A stretch of DNA of 5,709 nucleotides from an uncultured Acidimicrobiales bacterium (lineage in GTDB: Bacteria; Actinomycetota; Acidimicrobiia; Acidimicrobiales; Aldehydirespiratoraceae), in NCBI GenBank assembly GCA_938091985.1, contig CALKOE010000421.1, positions 1 to 5,709 on the forward strand. Direction: 5' to 3'. Below the pieces are notes generated by a model. It made no database searches. It was not told the DNA's origin and was given only the letters and a program-made list of their open reading frames with translations. This document shows, piece after piece, positions 1 through 5,709 of the stretch (position 1 is its first letter; each line of letters opens with the position of its first letter). Both the position numbers and the translations under genes were made by a program.

Positions 1-834
1 CCAGGGCTGATCGATCACCCGCGAGCCGTCGGCCCGCTTGGTGTTCTTGGCGAAGTCGATCGTCTCTTCCAAAGCGGTGGTCACCATGCCCGAGGAGCAG
101 ATGGTCACCCGTTCGCGGTTGAGCTGGCTCGTGATGAGGCCCCATCCGCCGTTTTCCTCGCCGATCATCGTGGAGGCCGGCACCCGAACATCGTCGAAGA
201 ACGTGTGGTTGATGTTGTGGCTCGACAGCAGGTCGAGCGGCTCGATCGACAGCCCTGGCGTGTCCATCGGGATACAGAAGAGAGAGATGCCCTTGTGCTT
301 CTTCACTTCGGTGTTGGTTCGGGCTGCGAGCCAGATGTAGTCGGCGTCCTTCGCGAGCGACGTCCAGGTCTTCTGGCCGTGGATCACGTATTCGTCGCCG
401 TCCTTGACCGCGCGACATTGCAGGGCTGCGAGGTCGGTGCCGGCATCGGGCTCGGAGTAGCCGATACAGAACGTGATCTCACCCTTCGAGATCTTCGGCA
501 GGAAGAACTTCTTCTGCTCCTCGGTGCCGAACTGCATGAGCGTCGGGCCGACGGTGTTGATCGTCAACATCGGGATGGGTGCACCGATCGCCACCGACTC
601 GTCGAACATCACGAACTGCTCGACGGCGCTGTAGCCGCGGCCGCCGTACTCCTCGGGCCAGCCGACGGTCAGCCAGCCGTCTTGGCCCATCTGACCCACG
701 ATCTTGCGATGGAACGGGCCGCAGCCCTCTTCCTCCGCCAGCGATGCGCGCACCTCGTCGGTGAGTAGGTCGGTGTAATACGCCCGGAGCTCGGCTCGAA
801 GCGCTTCTTGGTTCTCGTCGTACCCGATGTACAT
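1..834 (-). CDS. Acyl-CoA dehydrogenase, FadE26-like, N-terminal part (C-terminus beyond left edge)
   Basis: This flavoenzyme should catalyse FAD-dependent alpha,beta-dehydrogenation of an acyl-CoA thioester in the cytoplasm, the first step of a beta-oxidation cycle. The frame is open from an ATG at 834 to the window edge, giving 278 residues of a family usually near 380-400. It opens MYIGYDENQEALRAELRAYY, the usual N-terminal helical start. Further landmarks are GWPEEYGG (58-65), the signature GYSEPDAGTD (125-134) of the central flavin/substrate region, and GQKTWTS (153-159). The start of the C-terminal helical domain follows, with LNRERV at 238-243. From memory the pattern closely resembles mycobacterial FadE26, a subunit of a steroid side-chain dehydrogenase, but fatty acyl substrates are equally possible. 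E241 sits about where the catalytic Glu of isovaleryl- and long-chain dehydrogenases lies; the other usual catalytic position is outside the window. There is no in-frame upstream start and no clear Shine-Dalgarno. It is divergent from the acyltransferase gene. Confidence 0.93.
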   Translation of the reverse strand, partial: MYIGYDENQEALRAELRAYYTDLLTDEVRASLAEEEGCGPFHRKIVGQMGQDGWLTVGWPEEYGGRGYSAVEQFVMFDESVAIGAPIPMLTINTVGPTLMQFGTEEQKKFFLPKISKGEITFCIGYSEPDAGTDLAALQCRAVKDGDEYVIHGQKTWTSLAKDADYIWLAARTNTEVKKHKGISLFCIPMDTPGLSIEPLDLLSSHNINHTFFDDVRVPASTMIGEENGGWGLITSQLNRERVTICSSGMVTTALEETIDFAKNTKRADGSRVIDQPW

Positions 835-841
835 GCCCGGA

Positions 842-847
842 GTTTTA
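842..847 (-). promoter_or_regulatory. Candidate -10 element of the acyl-CoA dehydrogenase gene, possibly leaderless
   Basis: On the minus strand this reads TAAAAC, part of the only A/T-rich patch in the intergenic region. Seven bases separate it from the ATG at 834, so transcription would start at or next to the start codon. That would give a leaderless mRNA, common in actinobacteria, and would fit the lack of a Shine-Dalgarno sequence. The match is imperfect: the last position is C rather than the conserved T, and no good -35 is seen 17 bp upstream. Confidence 0.3.
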
Positions 848-902
848 CCGCGCTTCGCTTGCCGGTCGGGAATCGGCCCTGTCGAAGCGAGTCGGCATCC
901 CC

Positions 903-908
903 TACCCT
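903..908 (+). promoter_or_regulatory. Candidate -10 element of the WS/DGAT gene
   Basis: TACCCT fits the loose TAnnnT pattern of actinobacterial -10 boxes. It would place the transcript start near 915, leaving a leader of about 18 nt that contains the Shine-Dalgarno at 921-926. The base context around 880-885 (TGTCGA) is only a poor -35. The right arm of the inverted repeat (883-889) would overlap this upstream part of the promoter. Confidence 0.22.
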
Positions 909-920
909 CAGAACGCACCA

Positions 921-926
921 GAGGGG
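921..926 (+). promoter_or_regulatory. Shine-Dalgarno of the WS/DGAT gene
   Basis: GAGGGG lies six bases before the ATG at 933 and supports that start over the later in-frame methionine at residue 49. It is the only clear Shine-Dalgarno in front of any gene start in this window. Confidence 0.6.
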
Positions 927-932
927 ACAGAC

Positions 933-2351
933 ATGGGACTTGCGCAGCTTTCAGGGCTCGATGCCAGCTTCTTGTATCTCGAGACCGGCCGCAGTTTCGG
1001 GCATGTCAGCAGCATCCTGATCCTCGACCGGCCCGATGATCCGACCTTCGATCCGTACACCGAATACCGCGCTCGCATGGAGCGTGCCGTGGGCGACTAC
1101 CTGCCCCTCCGGCGGCGACTGGTCGAGGTGCCCTTCGGTCTGGATCACCCTTACTGGGCCGAGGACCCTGATTTCGATCTCGACTTTCACGTACGCCACG
1201 TTGCAGTGCCGCCGCCCGGCGGGTCGGGCGAACTCGACTCGCTGATTGCTCGATCCATCGGCCGTCCGCTTGATCGCAACAAGCCGCTCTGGGAGGCCTA
1301 TGTCATCGAAGGCCTCGAGAACAACCAGTTCGCCATCTTCACAAAGATGCACCACTCCACCATCGACGGTGCCGCCGGCGCCATGCTCACCCAGCAGATG
1401 TTCTCCGACATGGGAACGGTCGACCTCCGCGACGAGGTGCCACCGCTTCCCAAGGCCGACCCGCTCCCCCGCCCCACCGATGTGCTCAACAAGGCGATGT
1501 TCGATCTCGCCCGCCGACCCCGCCGCATGCTGAAGTGGCAACGTCAGCTGGCCAAGGAACTCTTCCGAGTCGGCCGGTCCTCGGAGAATCGCGCCGAACT
1601 CGCCGGCACGCTGCCCGGCGTCCCACGCACTCCCTTCAACGCCGCGATCACACCCAACCGGCGATTCACATGGCGGGCCATCCCTCTGTCTGAGGTCAAG
1701 GCCATCAAGACCGCACTCGGCTGCACCGTCAACGACGTCGTCATGGCGATGTGCGCCGGTGCCCTGCGGAACTATCTGATCGAGCAGGACGCACTGCCCG
1801 ACGATCCACTCGTGGCGATGGTCCCCGTGTCGATTCGCACCGGCGACGAGGTCGACCCCTGGACAAACCGGGTCTCGAGCATCTTCGTCACCATCCCGAC
1901 CGACCTCGAAAACCCCGAGGAGCGCATCGGCGCCATCGGGGCGACCATGGCCGAAGGCAAGCACCGCCACGACCTGCTCCCGGCCGACCTGATCGTGGAG
2001 GCGGCATCCATCGCCCCTGGTCTGATCGCTCACACCGCGGCGCGAATCGCCACGAACCCTCGCGTCGCCAACACCGGCCGCACACCCGCCAACGTCACCA
2101 TCAGCAACGTGCCCGGACCTCGGGAGCCCTTGTCGCTCGGTGATGCGCCGGTCCGCCACTATGTGCCGGTATCGACCGTCGTCGACGGCCAGGGCCTCAA
2201 CATCACCGTGCAGAGCTATTGCGACACTCTCGATCTGGGGCTCGTCTCCTGCCGCGAGCTCATTCCTGATCTCGACCGGCTGGCCGAACTCCACTTGGAA
2301 GAGTTCGAGACGCTCAAGTCGCTGGCCGGACTGGCCACCGCGTCCGAGTGA
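933..2351 (+). CDS. WS/DGAT-type O-acyltransferase (wax ester synthase / diacylglycerol acyltransferase)
   Basis: Enzymes of this family transfer the acyl group of acyl-CoA to a fatty alcohol (wax ester) or diacylglycerol (triacylglycerol), feeding storage lipid droplets at the inner membrane face. The 472-residue length matches the family (about 450-480). The N-terminal condensation-like half carries the catalytic motif HHSTIDG at 140-146 (HHxxxDG form, all key residues present), preceded by the PLW motif at 118-120. The C-terminal half carries NDVV at 267-270 and the family motif TISNVPGP at 389-396. The N-terminus (LSGLDASFLYLE) is also the standard family opening, so the ATG at 933 is secure. 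No signal peptide or transmembrane segment is apparent. Whether it favours wax esters or triacylglycerol cannot be read from sequence. Its 3' end overlaps the next gene by four bases. The divergent acyl-CoA dehydrogenase acts on the same acyl-CoA pool. Confidence 0.96.
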   Translation: MGLAQLSGLDASFLYLETGRSFGHVSSILILDRPDDPTFDPYTEYRARMERAVGDYLPLRRRLVEVPFGLDHPYWAEDPDFDLDFHVRHVAVPPPGGSGELDSLIARSIGRPLDRNKPLWEAYVIEGLENNQFAIFTKMHHSTIDGAAGAMLTQQMFSDMGTVDLRDEVPPLPKADPLPRPTDVLNKAMFDLARRPRRMLKWQRQLAKELFRVGRSSENRAELAGTLPGVPRTPFNAAITPNRRFTWRAIPLSEVKAIKTALGCTVNDVVMAMCAGALRNYLIEQDALPDDPLVAMVPVSIRTGDEVDPWTNRVSSIFVTIPTDLENPEERIGAIGATMAEGKHRHDLLPADLIVEAASIAPGLIAHTAARIATNPRVANTGRTPANVTISNVPGPREPLSLGDAPVRHYVPVSTVVDGQGLNITVQSYCDTLDLGLVSCRELIPDLDRLAELHLEEFETLKSLAGLATASE

Positions 2352-3046
2352 GCGCTCGCCGCGACGATCTGATCACACGCCTCGTCGCAGCCGCAGATCC
2401 CGGGAAGGCGCCCGGGCAGCAGGACTACATGAAGTCCGACATGCCGTACCACGGCGTTGTCATGCCCGAGATCCGCCGCATCACCAAAGCCATCGCCAAG
2501 GACCACCCCTTCACTACCCGCGAAGAGTGGGAATCCGGGGTGCTCGAGATCTGGCGCGGCGCCACCCATCGCGAGCAGATGTACGTCGCCACCCAGCTCG
2601 CCGCCCACACGCCCTACCGCCAATGGCTCGATGCCGCCGCGCTCTCGATGGTCGAGGAGATGATCGTCACCGGTGCCTGGTGGGACCACGTCGATGCCCT
2701 CGCCACGAACCACATGGGCGAGATGTTGCGAAGGAGCCCCGACGCGATTCGTCCCGTCATGTTGGCGTGGGCAGCCGACCCCATCGAGCGAGACGGGGCC
2801 ATGTGGCGGCGACGCACGTCGATCCTGTGCCAGCTCAAGTACAAGGCCGAGACCGACCTCGATCTCTTGTTCCATGCAATCGAAGAATCGATGGACTCGA
2901 AGGAGTTCTTCCTCCGCAAGGCGATCGGCTGGGCGCTACGTGAGTACGCGAAGACGGATGCCGATGAGGTGCTCGCCTACGTCGAACGCCACACCGACCA
3001 ACTCTCGGGTCTCTCGAAGCGAGAGGCCCTCAAGCACCTCCGATGA
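2348..3046 (+). CDS. AlkD-like DNA alkylation repair protein (HEAT-like-repeat DNA glycosylase family)
   Basis: Members remove bulky or cationic alkylated purines (N3- and N7-alkyl adducts) without flipping the base, using a curved stack of HEAT-like helical repeats. The 232 residues agree with Bacillus cereus AlkD (about 237). The opening QDYMKSDMPYHGV (25-37) is characteristic. Comparing from memory, the functional residues appear intact: W112 and D116 in WWDHVD (111-116) correspond to AlkD W109/D113, R156 in WRRRTSIL (153-160) to R148, and W195 in KAIGWALREY (191-200) to W187. No membrane segment or signal peptide is seen. The GTG start at 2348 overlaps the acyltransferase TGA (shared GTGA) and has no good Shine-Dalgarno, so translation is probably coupled to the upstream gene. 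The next in-frame ATG (residue 28) would cut into the conserved opening. A strong hairpin lies within its last codons. Repair function is inferred from family membership. Confidence 0.93.
   Translation: MSARRDDLITRLVAAADPGKAPGQQDYMKSDMPYHGVVMPEIRRITKAIAKDHPFTTREEWESGVLEIWRGATHREQMYVATQLAAHTPYRQWLDAAALSMVEEMIVTGAWWDHVDALATNHMGEMLRRSPDAIRPVMLAWAADPIERDGAMWRRRTSILCQLKYKAETDLDLLFHAIEESMDSKEFFLRKAIGWALREYAKTDADEVLAYVERHTDQLSGLSKREALKHLR
3007..3029 (+). terminator. Strong hairpin at 3' end of alkD-like gene, candidate terminator without U-tract
   Basis: GGGTCTCTCG (3007-3016) pairs with CGAGAGGCCC (3020-3029) around the three-base loop AAG. This makes a 10-bp stem in plus-strand RNA with one G-U pair (3010-3026). 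In minus-strand RNA that pair becomes an A-C mismatch, leaving a 6-bp stem plus 3 bp. It ends 15 nt before the final base of the alkD-like stop codon on the plus strand and lies about 43 nt past the sulfatase stop on the minus strand. No T-run follows on either strand, so it is not a classical intrinsic terminator. It could be a U-less terminator, an mRNA 3'-end stabiliser, or chance. Confidence 0.33.
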
Positions 3047-3071
3047 GCCGGCGCAATCTCGGCGCGGCGCC
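3047..3071. other. Convergent intergenic gap between AlkD-like and sulfatase genes
   Basis: Only 25 bases separate the two stop codons. The gap is very GC-rich and can form only weak structures: GGCGC (3050-3054) with GCGCC (3067-3071), or GCCG (3047-3050) with CGGC (3060-3063). Neither has a T-tract. Transcripts from both sides probably overlap here unless the nearby hairpin at 3007-3029 stops one of them. Confidence 0.5.
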
Positions 3072-5399
3072 TCACTCGTATCGGGTGCCGGCTTCCTTCA
3101 TGTAGTCGAGGAAACGGGCCCCGGCATCAGCTGCCAGCTCGCCGGGCGAGTAGGTCGCACCGTGCAACGTGCCCGAGTAGGCGAACACACCGTGGCGTTC
3201 GTAGATCTCCCAGCTCACGGGTGACCGGCGGTCGATGCCGACGTCGATCCCTTCGAATGGCGCCATCGCCATCAGCACCGGGAGGTCGAGCGCCTCGCCA
3301 ACTTGCGTGCCGCTCACGGAGATCCGGGCGTTACAGCGGAAGTTGCCGGCCCACTCCATCCGCAGGGCCAGCTGTTCGGTGCCCACCGGCACCTCTCCTC
3401 CATCGATCACACTCATGTCGCCGTAGCCGTTGAACGCGAAGGCGAGACGTCCGTTCTCGATGTAGAGGGCGTAGCCGCCACCCTGGTCGCCGTGCGCGAC
3501 GAGCATGCCCTGATCTCCGGCCGCGTAGTCGAGGTCGACCACCACGTCGAAGTCGCGGGCGTAGATGAGCTGCAGCGCTCTCCAGCGTTCGAGGGTCGGC
3601 ATGCCGGGACGGATGCGCACGTCGTCGACGAACTCGTCATCGGTCGGCGGCTTCTGGACCATCTTCACGAAGTTGCCCTCGTCGAGCGGGTACACCTGGT
3701 TGGCCCAGGCTGCCTCGTCGAATGCCTCAACCAGTTCGGCGAGCTTCTCGGGATGTTCGTCGGCCAGATCTCGCGACTCCGACGGGTCTTCGGCGAGGTG
3801 GTGGAGCTCCCATTGCTCCTCGGAGAAGGGGGTGCGAGGCTGGCGAAGGGTGACGGCTGACCATCCCTCGCGGTAGAACCCGCGGTTGCCGATCATCTCG
3901 TAGTACTGCTCGGGGTGCGTCGACGCCACCGCGCCGTCACCCAGGCTCTCGACGAAGCTGGCACCAGCCGGAGCGGGCAGCGGAAGGCCGTCCTTGGACG
4001 TGGGGATGGCGACCCCGGTCATCTCGGCCAGCGTCGGTAAGAGGTCGGTGATGTGCTGGTACTGGCTCCGGATCTCGCCGGCAGTCGCGAGCCCCTCGGG
4101 CCAATGCACGATGAACGGCACCTGGTGGCCGCCCTGATAGGTGTCGATCTTGTACATGCGCAGCGGCGTGTTGGAGACCATCGCCCAACCCATCGGGTAG
4201 TGCGGCAGCGTCTGTGGGCCTCCCATGATGTCGAGCCGCGAATGATCGAGCTCGACGTCCTCCAGCCCGCTCTCCCGGGTCTGCGAGAGCAGCGTGCGGA
4301 AGTACTGTGAGGTGCCGTCGTACTGCCCCTCACGCGAGCCGCCATTGTCCGAGGTGAACACGATGATCGTGTTCTCCCACTCCCCCATGGCCTGAAGGTG
4401 AGACCGAAGCCGCCCGATGCTCTGGTCGATGGAGTCGACCATGCCGGCGAAGATCTCCATGTAGCGCGCAAACGTCTCCTGCTGCACCACGCTGAGTTCG
4501 TCCCAGGCGGTCACCTCGTGGAGCTGTTCGGTGTTCCGCGGGGGCAAGACCGTGTCGGCGGGAACCACGCCGATCTCGATTTGCCGGGCGAACCGCTCCT
4601 CTCGAATGCGATCCCATCCGGCGTCGTACATCCCCCGGTACTTGTCCATGTCCTCCTGCTTGGCCTGGAGCGGGGCATGCACTGCGCCGTGCGCGTAGTA
4701 GAGGAAGAACGGCTTCGTCGGATGCGACGACCGCACCTCGTCGATCATCGTGATCGCGTGGTCGGTCAGGTCGTCGGTGAAGTAGTAGTCGTCGGGATAC
4801 TGGTCGACCTGGACGTGGTGGTTGTCTTCATAGAGCCGGTGCGGCTGATGAAAGTTGGTGAACCCATCGAGAATCCCGTAGTAGCGGTCGAAGCCCTTCT
4901 GCAGCGGCCAGCTGTGGCGGGGCCCGGCCTCGCTCAGACTCGAGTCTTTGCAGAGATGCCACTTGCCGACCATGAGCGATGCCCAGCCGTTGTCGCGGTA
5001 CAGCTCGGCCATCGTGACGGCGTTGTCGCGGATCTCGTGGGCATACCCCGGGAACCCGGGATCGCTGTGGGCGACGTGGCCCATGCCGGCCAAGTGGTGG
5101 TTGAGACCGGTCAGCATCGACGCCCGCGTGGGCGAACACATCGGGTTCACGTGGAAGTTCGTGTAGCGAACACCGCCGGCAGCCAACGCATCGAGCTCGG
5201 GCGTATCGATCTCACTGCCATAGCAACCGAGGTCGGCGAATCCGAGATCGTCAGCGAGCATCACGATGATGTTCGGCGCGCCACCCGGCGCCTTCGGCTG
5301 TGCGGGCCAGTCGGCTTCTGAAGTCGAGAAGATCTTCCCGACGGTGCCACCGAAGCTGGCGTAGGGGGCGGTTGGGTCGTCGGTCTGCTCGCTGCTCAC
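3072..5399 (-). CDS. Large arylsulfatase-type sulfatase (type I, formylglycine-dependent), 775 aa
   Basis: Type I sulfatases hydrolyse sulfate esters using a formylglycine made from an active-site Cys. Visible here are the metal-site pair D50-D51 in LADDLGF (48-54) and CSPTR at 88-92 (C88 modified, R92 stabilising). Further on are GKWHL at 145-149, HGAVHAPL at 237-244, SDNGG at 350-354 supplying metal-binding Asp/Asn, and K417 in [11 protein letters not shown], a likely sulfate-binding lysine. The catalytic set looks complete. Residues about 605-750 form a beta-rich C-terminal domain typical of the roughly 780-residue bacterial arylsulfatases, including mycobacterial AtsA/AtsD types. There is no signal peptide or lipobox, so it is probably cytoplasmic. 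The substrate is unknown and no formylglycine-generating enzyme gene is in the window. The GTG start at 5399 is chosen because a stop lies in frame six codons upstream and the conserved N-terminal region starts soon after. The Shine-Dalgarno is poor. It lies 18 nt behind a methyltransferase gene, probably in one operon. Confidence 0.95.
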   Translation of the reverse strand: MSSEQTDDPTAPYASFGGTVGKIFSTSEADWPAQPKAPGGAPNIIVMLADDLGFADLGCYGSEIDTPELDALAAGGVRYTNFHVNPMCSPTRASMLTGLNHHLAGMGHVAHSDPGFPGYAHEIRDNAVTMAELYRDNGWASLMVGKWHLCKDSSLSEAGPRHSWPLQKGFDRYYGILDGFTNFHQPHRLYEDNHHVQVDQYPDDYYFTDDLTDHAITMIDEVRSSHPTKPFFLYYAHGAVHAPLQAKQEDMDKYRGMYDAGWDRIREERFARQIEIGVVPADTVLPPRNTEQLHEVTAWDELSVVQQETFARYMEIFAGMVDSIDQSIGRLRSHLQAMGEWENTIIVFTSDNGGSREGQYDGTSQYFRTLLSQTRESGLEDVELDHSRLDIMGGPQTLPHYPMGWAMVSNTPLRMYKIDTYQGGHQVPFIVHWPEGLATAGEIRSQYQHITDLLPTLAEMTGVAIPTSKDGLPLPAPAGASFVESLGDGAVASTHPEQYYEMIGNRGFYREGWSAVTLRQPRTPFSEEQWELHHLAEDPSESRDLADEHPEKLAELVEAFDEAAWANQVYPLDEGNFVKMVQKPPTDDEFVDDVRIRPGMPTLERWRALQLIYARDFDVVVDLDYAAGDQGMLVAHGDQGGGYALYIENGRLAFAFNGYGDMSVIDGGEVPVGTEQLALRMEWAGNFRCNARISVSGTQVGEALDLPVLMAMAPFEGIDVGIDRRSPVSWEIYERHGVFAYSGTLHGATYSPGELAADAGARFLDYMKEAGTRYE

Positions 5400-5417
5400 G
5401 ACGCTGTTTCTACTCGG

Positions 5418-5709
5418 TCAGACGCGTTCGGCCCATACTGCGAAGAGCGGGTCGCCCCGGTGGCCCTCGGGCGTACGTCGTTGGGCGATCGGCTCGTGCC
5501 AGGCGCCGGCGAGCCGGAAGTACTCCGCGACGAGATTCATCCGCGCCTCGTCGCTGTTGGCCAGCCAACCGCGGATGGCCTTTGTCGGGAAGCAGCGGTT
5601 GGAGAAGGTGCACACAAGCCGGCCACCGGGCCGAACGACGCGCGCCAGGTCGCGGATCACGTCGATCGGGCGGACGAGATAGTCGATGGAGACACAACAG
5701 ACAGCGTCG
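5418..5709 (-). CDS. SAM-dependent methyltransferase, C-terminal part (N-terminus beyond right edge)
   Basis: The last 96 residues are visible, the first complete codon starting at 5708 and the TGA ending at 5418. The fragment starts in the stretch DAVCCVSIDYL, which matches the strand after motif II of class I (Methyltransf_11-like) enzymes. It continues through IRDLARVVRPGGRLVCTFSN, the helix and strand carrying the typical RPGGRLV turn. SNRCFPTKAI and a tail ending FAVWAERV follow, as in small actinobacterial methyltransferases that I cannot assign to a substrate. The SAM-binding glycine-rich motif I would lie outside the window. A GTG at 5660 could be taken as a start, but it would delete half the fold, and the frame stays open and conserved-looking upstream of it, so this is an edge-truncated gene. 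It is upstream of, in frame with and 18 nt from the sulfatase gene. Confidence 0.85.
   Translation of the reverse strand, partial: DAVCCVSIDYLVRPIDVIRDLARVVRPGGRLVCTFSNRCFPTKAIRGWLANSDEARMNLVAEYFRLAGAWHEPIAQRRTPEGHRGDPLFAVWAERV

Larger units (their letters stand above)
835..932. promoter_or_regulatory. Divergent intergenic region between acyl-CoA dehydrogenase and WS/DGAT genes
   Basis: These 98 bases must hold the promoters of both flanking genes, which are transcribed away from each other. Directly visible is an inverted repeat: CGCTTCG at 851-857 and its complement CGAAGCG at 883-889, centres 32 bp apart. A shorter inner dyad, GCCG (861-864) with CGGC (874-877), lies between the arms. A third copy of CGAAGCG, inside the 10-bp palindrome GAAGCGCTTC (798-807), is in the first codons of the dehydrogenase gene. 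Such an arrangement suits an operator for a dimeric regulator (a TetR- or FadR-type lipid regulator would be typical), but the regulator is not in the window and binding is inference. Confidence 0.5.

Noticed and set aside
205..768. 187-codon plus-strand open frame opposite the acyl-CoA dehydrogenase
   Set aside because: It is also exactly codon-antisense to a recognisable dehydrogenase and reads as low-complexity V/L/R/D/G-rich protein without motifs.
951..2294. 447-codon open frame on the minus strand across almost the whole WS/DGAT gene
   Set aside because: It is codon-aligned with the real gene, so its stops would require TTA, CTA or TCA codons on the plus strand, which GC-rich genes avoid. 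The translation shows no family motif, while the plus-strand frame has a complete set of WS/DGAT motifs.
2140..2943. 267-codon plus-strand frame overlapping the acyltransferase end and most of the AlkD-like gene
   Set aside because: It is an out-of-frame reading, very rich in Arg, Ser, Pro and His, typical of a GC-rich frameshifted shadow. Both overlapped genes have intact conserved frames.
5046..5062. Two CCCGGG hexamers two bases apart in the sulfatase gene
   Set aside because: They encode the Pro-Gly codons of the DPGFPGYAH stretch on the minus strand. The two-base loop is too tight for a normal stem, so coding constraint explains it.
4398..5321. 307-codon plus-strand open frame opposite the sulfatase
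   Set aside because: It is codon-antisense to the most conserved sulfatase region (active-site motifs) and has the usual shadow-frame composition.
5410..5697. 95-codon minus-strand frame over the partial methyltransferase
   Set aside because: It is Arg/Pro-rich and lacks motifs, whereas the frame ending at 5418 shows the methyltransferase RPGGRLV strand and continues to the window edge.
1..5709. Possible new defence system, mobile element, CRISPR array or RNA gene
   Set aside because: All but about 140 bases are covered by recognisable metabolic or repair genes. No transposase, integrase, nuclease-helicase set, regular repeats or tRNA/rRNA-like folds were seen on either strand.

Overview
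The window reads as ordinary chromosomal DNA from a GC-rich bacterium, most likely an actinobacterium. Third codon positions are strongly G/C, two of the three internal genes start with GTG, and the gene set (an acyl-CoA dehydrogenase resembling mycobacterial FadE26, a WS/DGAT-type wax ester/triacylglycerol synthase, a large cytosolic-looking arylsulfatase) is typical of mycobacteria-like and Acidimicrobiia-like lineages. This taxonomic guess rests on gene content and base composition only.

Layout, left to right: (1) 1-834, minus strand: N-terminal 278 residues of an acyl-CoA dehydrogenase running off the left edge. (2) 835-932: a 98-bp divergent intergenic region with candidate promoters for both flanking genes and a 7-bp inverted repeat between them. 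(3) 933-2351, plus strand: a complete WS/DGAT acyltransferase (472 aa) with an intact HHxxxDG catalytic motif. (4) 2348-3046, plus strand: a complete AlkD-like DNA alkylation repair protein (232 aa), overlapping the acyltransferase by 4 bases. (5) 3047-3071: a 25-bp gap between convergent genes, next to a strong hairpin at the end of the alkD-like gene. (6) 3072-5399, minus strand: a complete 775-aa sulfatase with the CSPTR formylglycine motif and a C-terminal beta-rich domain. (7) 5418-5709, minus strand: the last 96 residues of a SAM-dependent methyltransferase running off the right edge, 18 nt upstream of and in frame with the sulfatase.

Three transcription units are likely: the dehydrogenase leftward, the acyltransferase plus AlkD-like gene rightward, and methyltransferase plus sulfatase leftward, converging on the second unit. 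The dehydrogenase (acyl chain breakdown) and WS/DGAT (acyl chain storage as neutral lipid) share a control region and act on the same acyl-CoA pool, so coordinated regulation is plausible. The AlkD-like gene appears to be a translationally coupled passenger with an unrelated job. The sulfatase might release sulfate or desulfate an organic substrate, but nothing in the window fixes that substrate. I found no RNA genes, mobile elements, CRISPR arrays or long repeats, and no convincing evidence of a previously undescribed system. The observations most worth a second look are the dyad in the divergent promoter region, the hairpin at the convergent junction, and the lipid-synthase/DNA-repair overlap.
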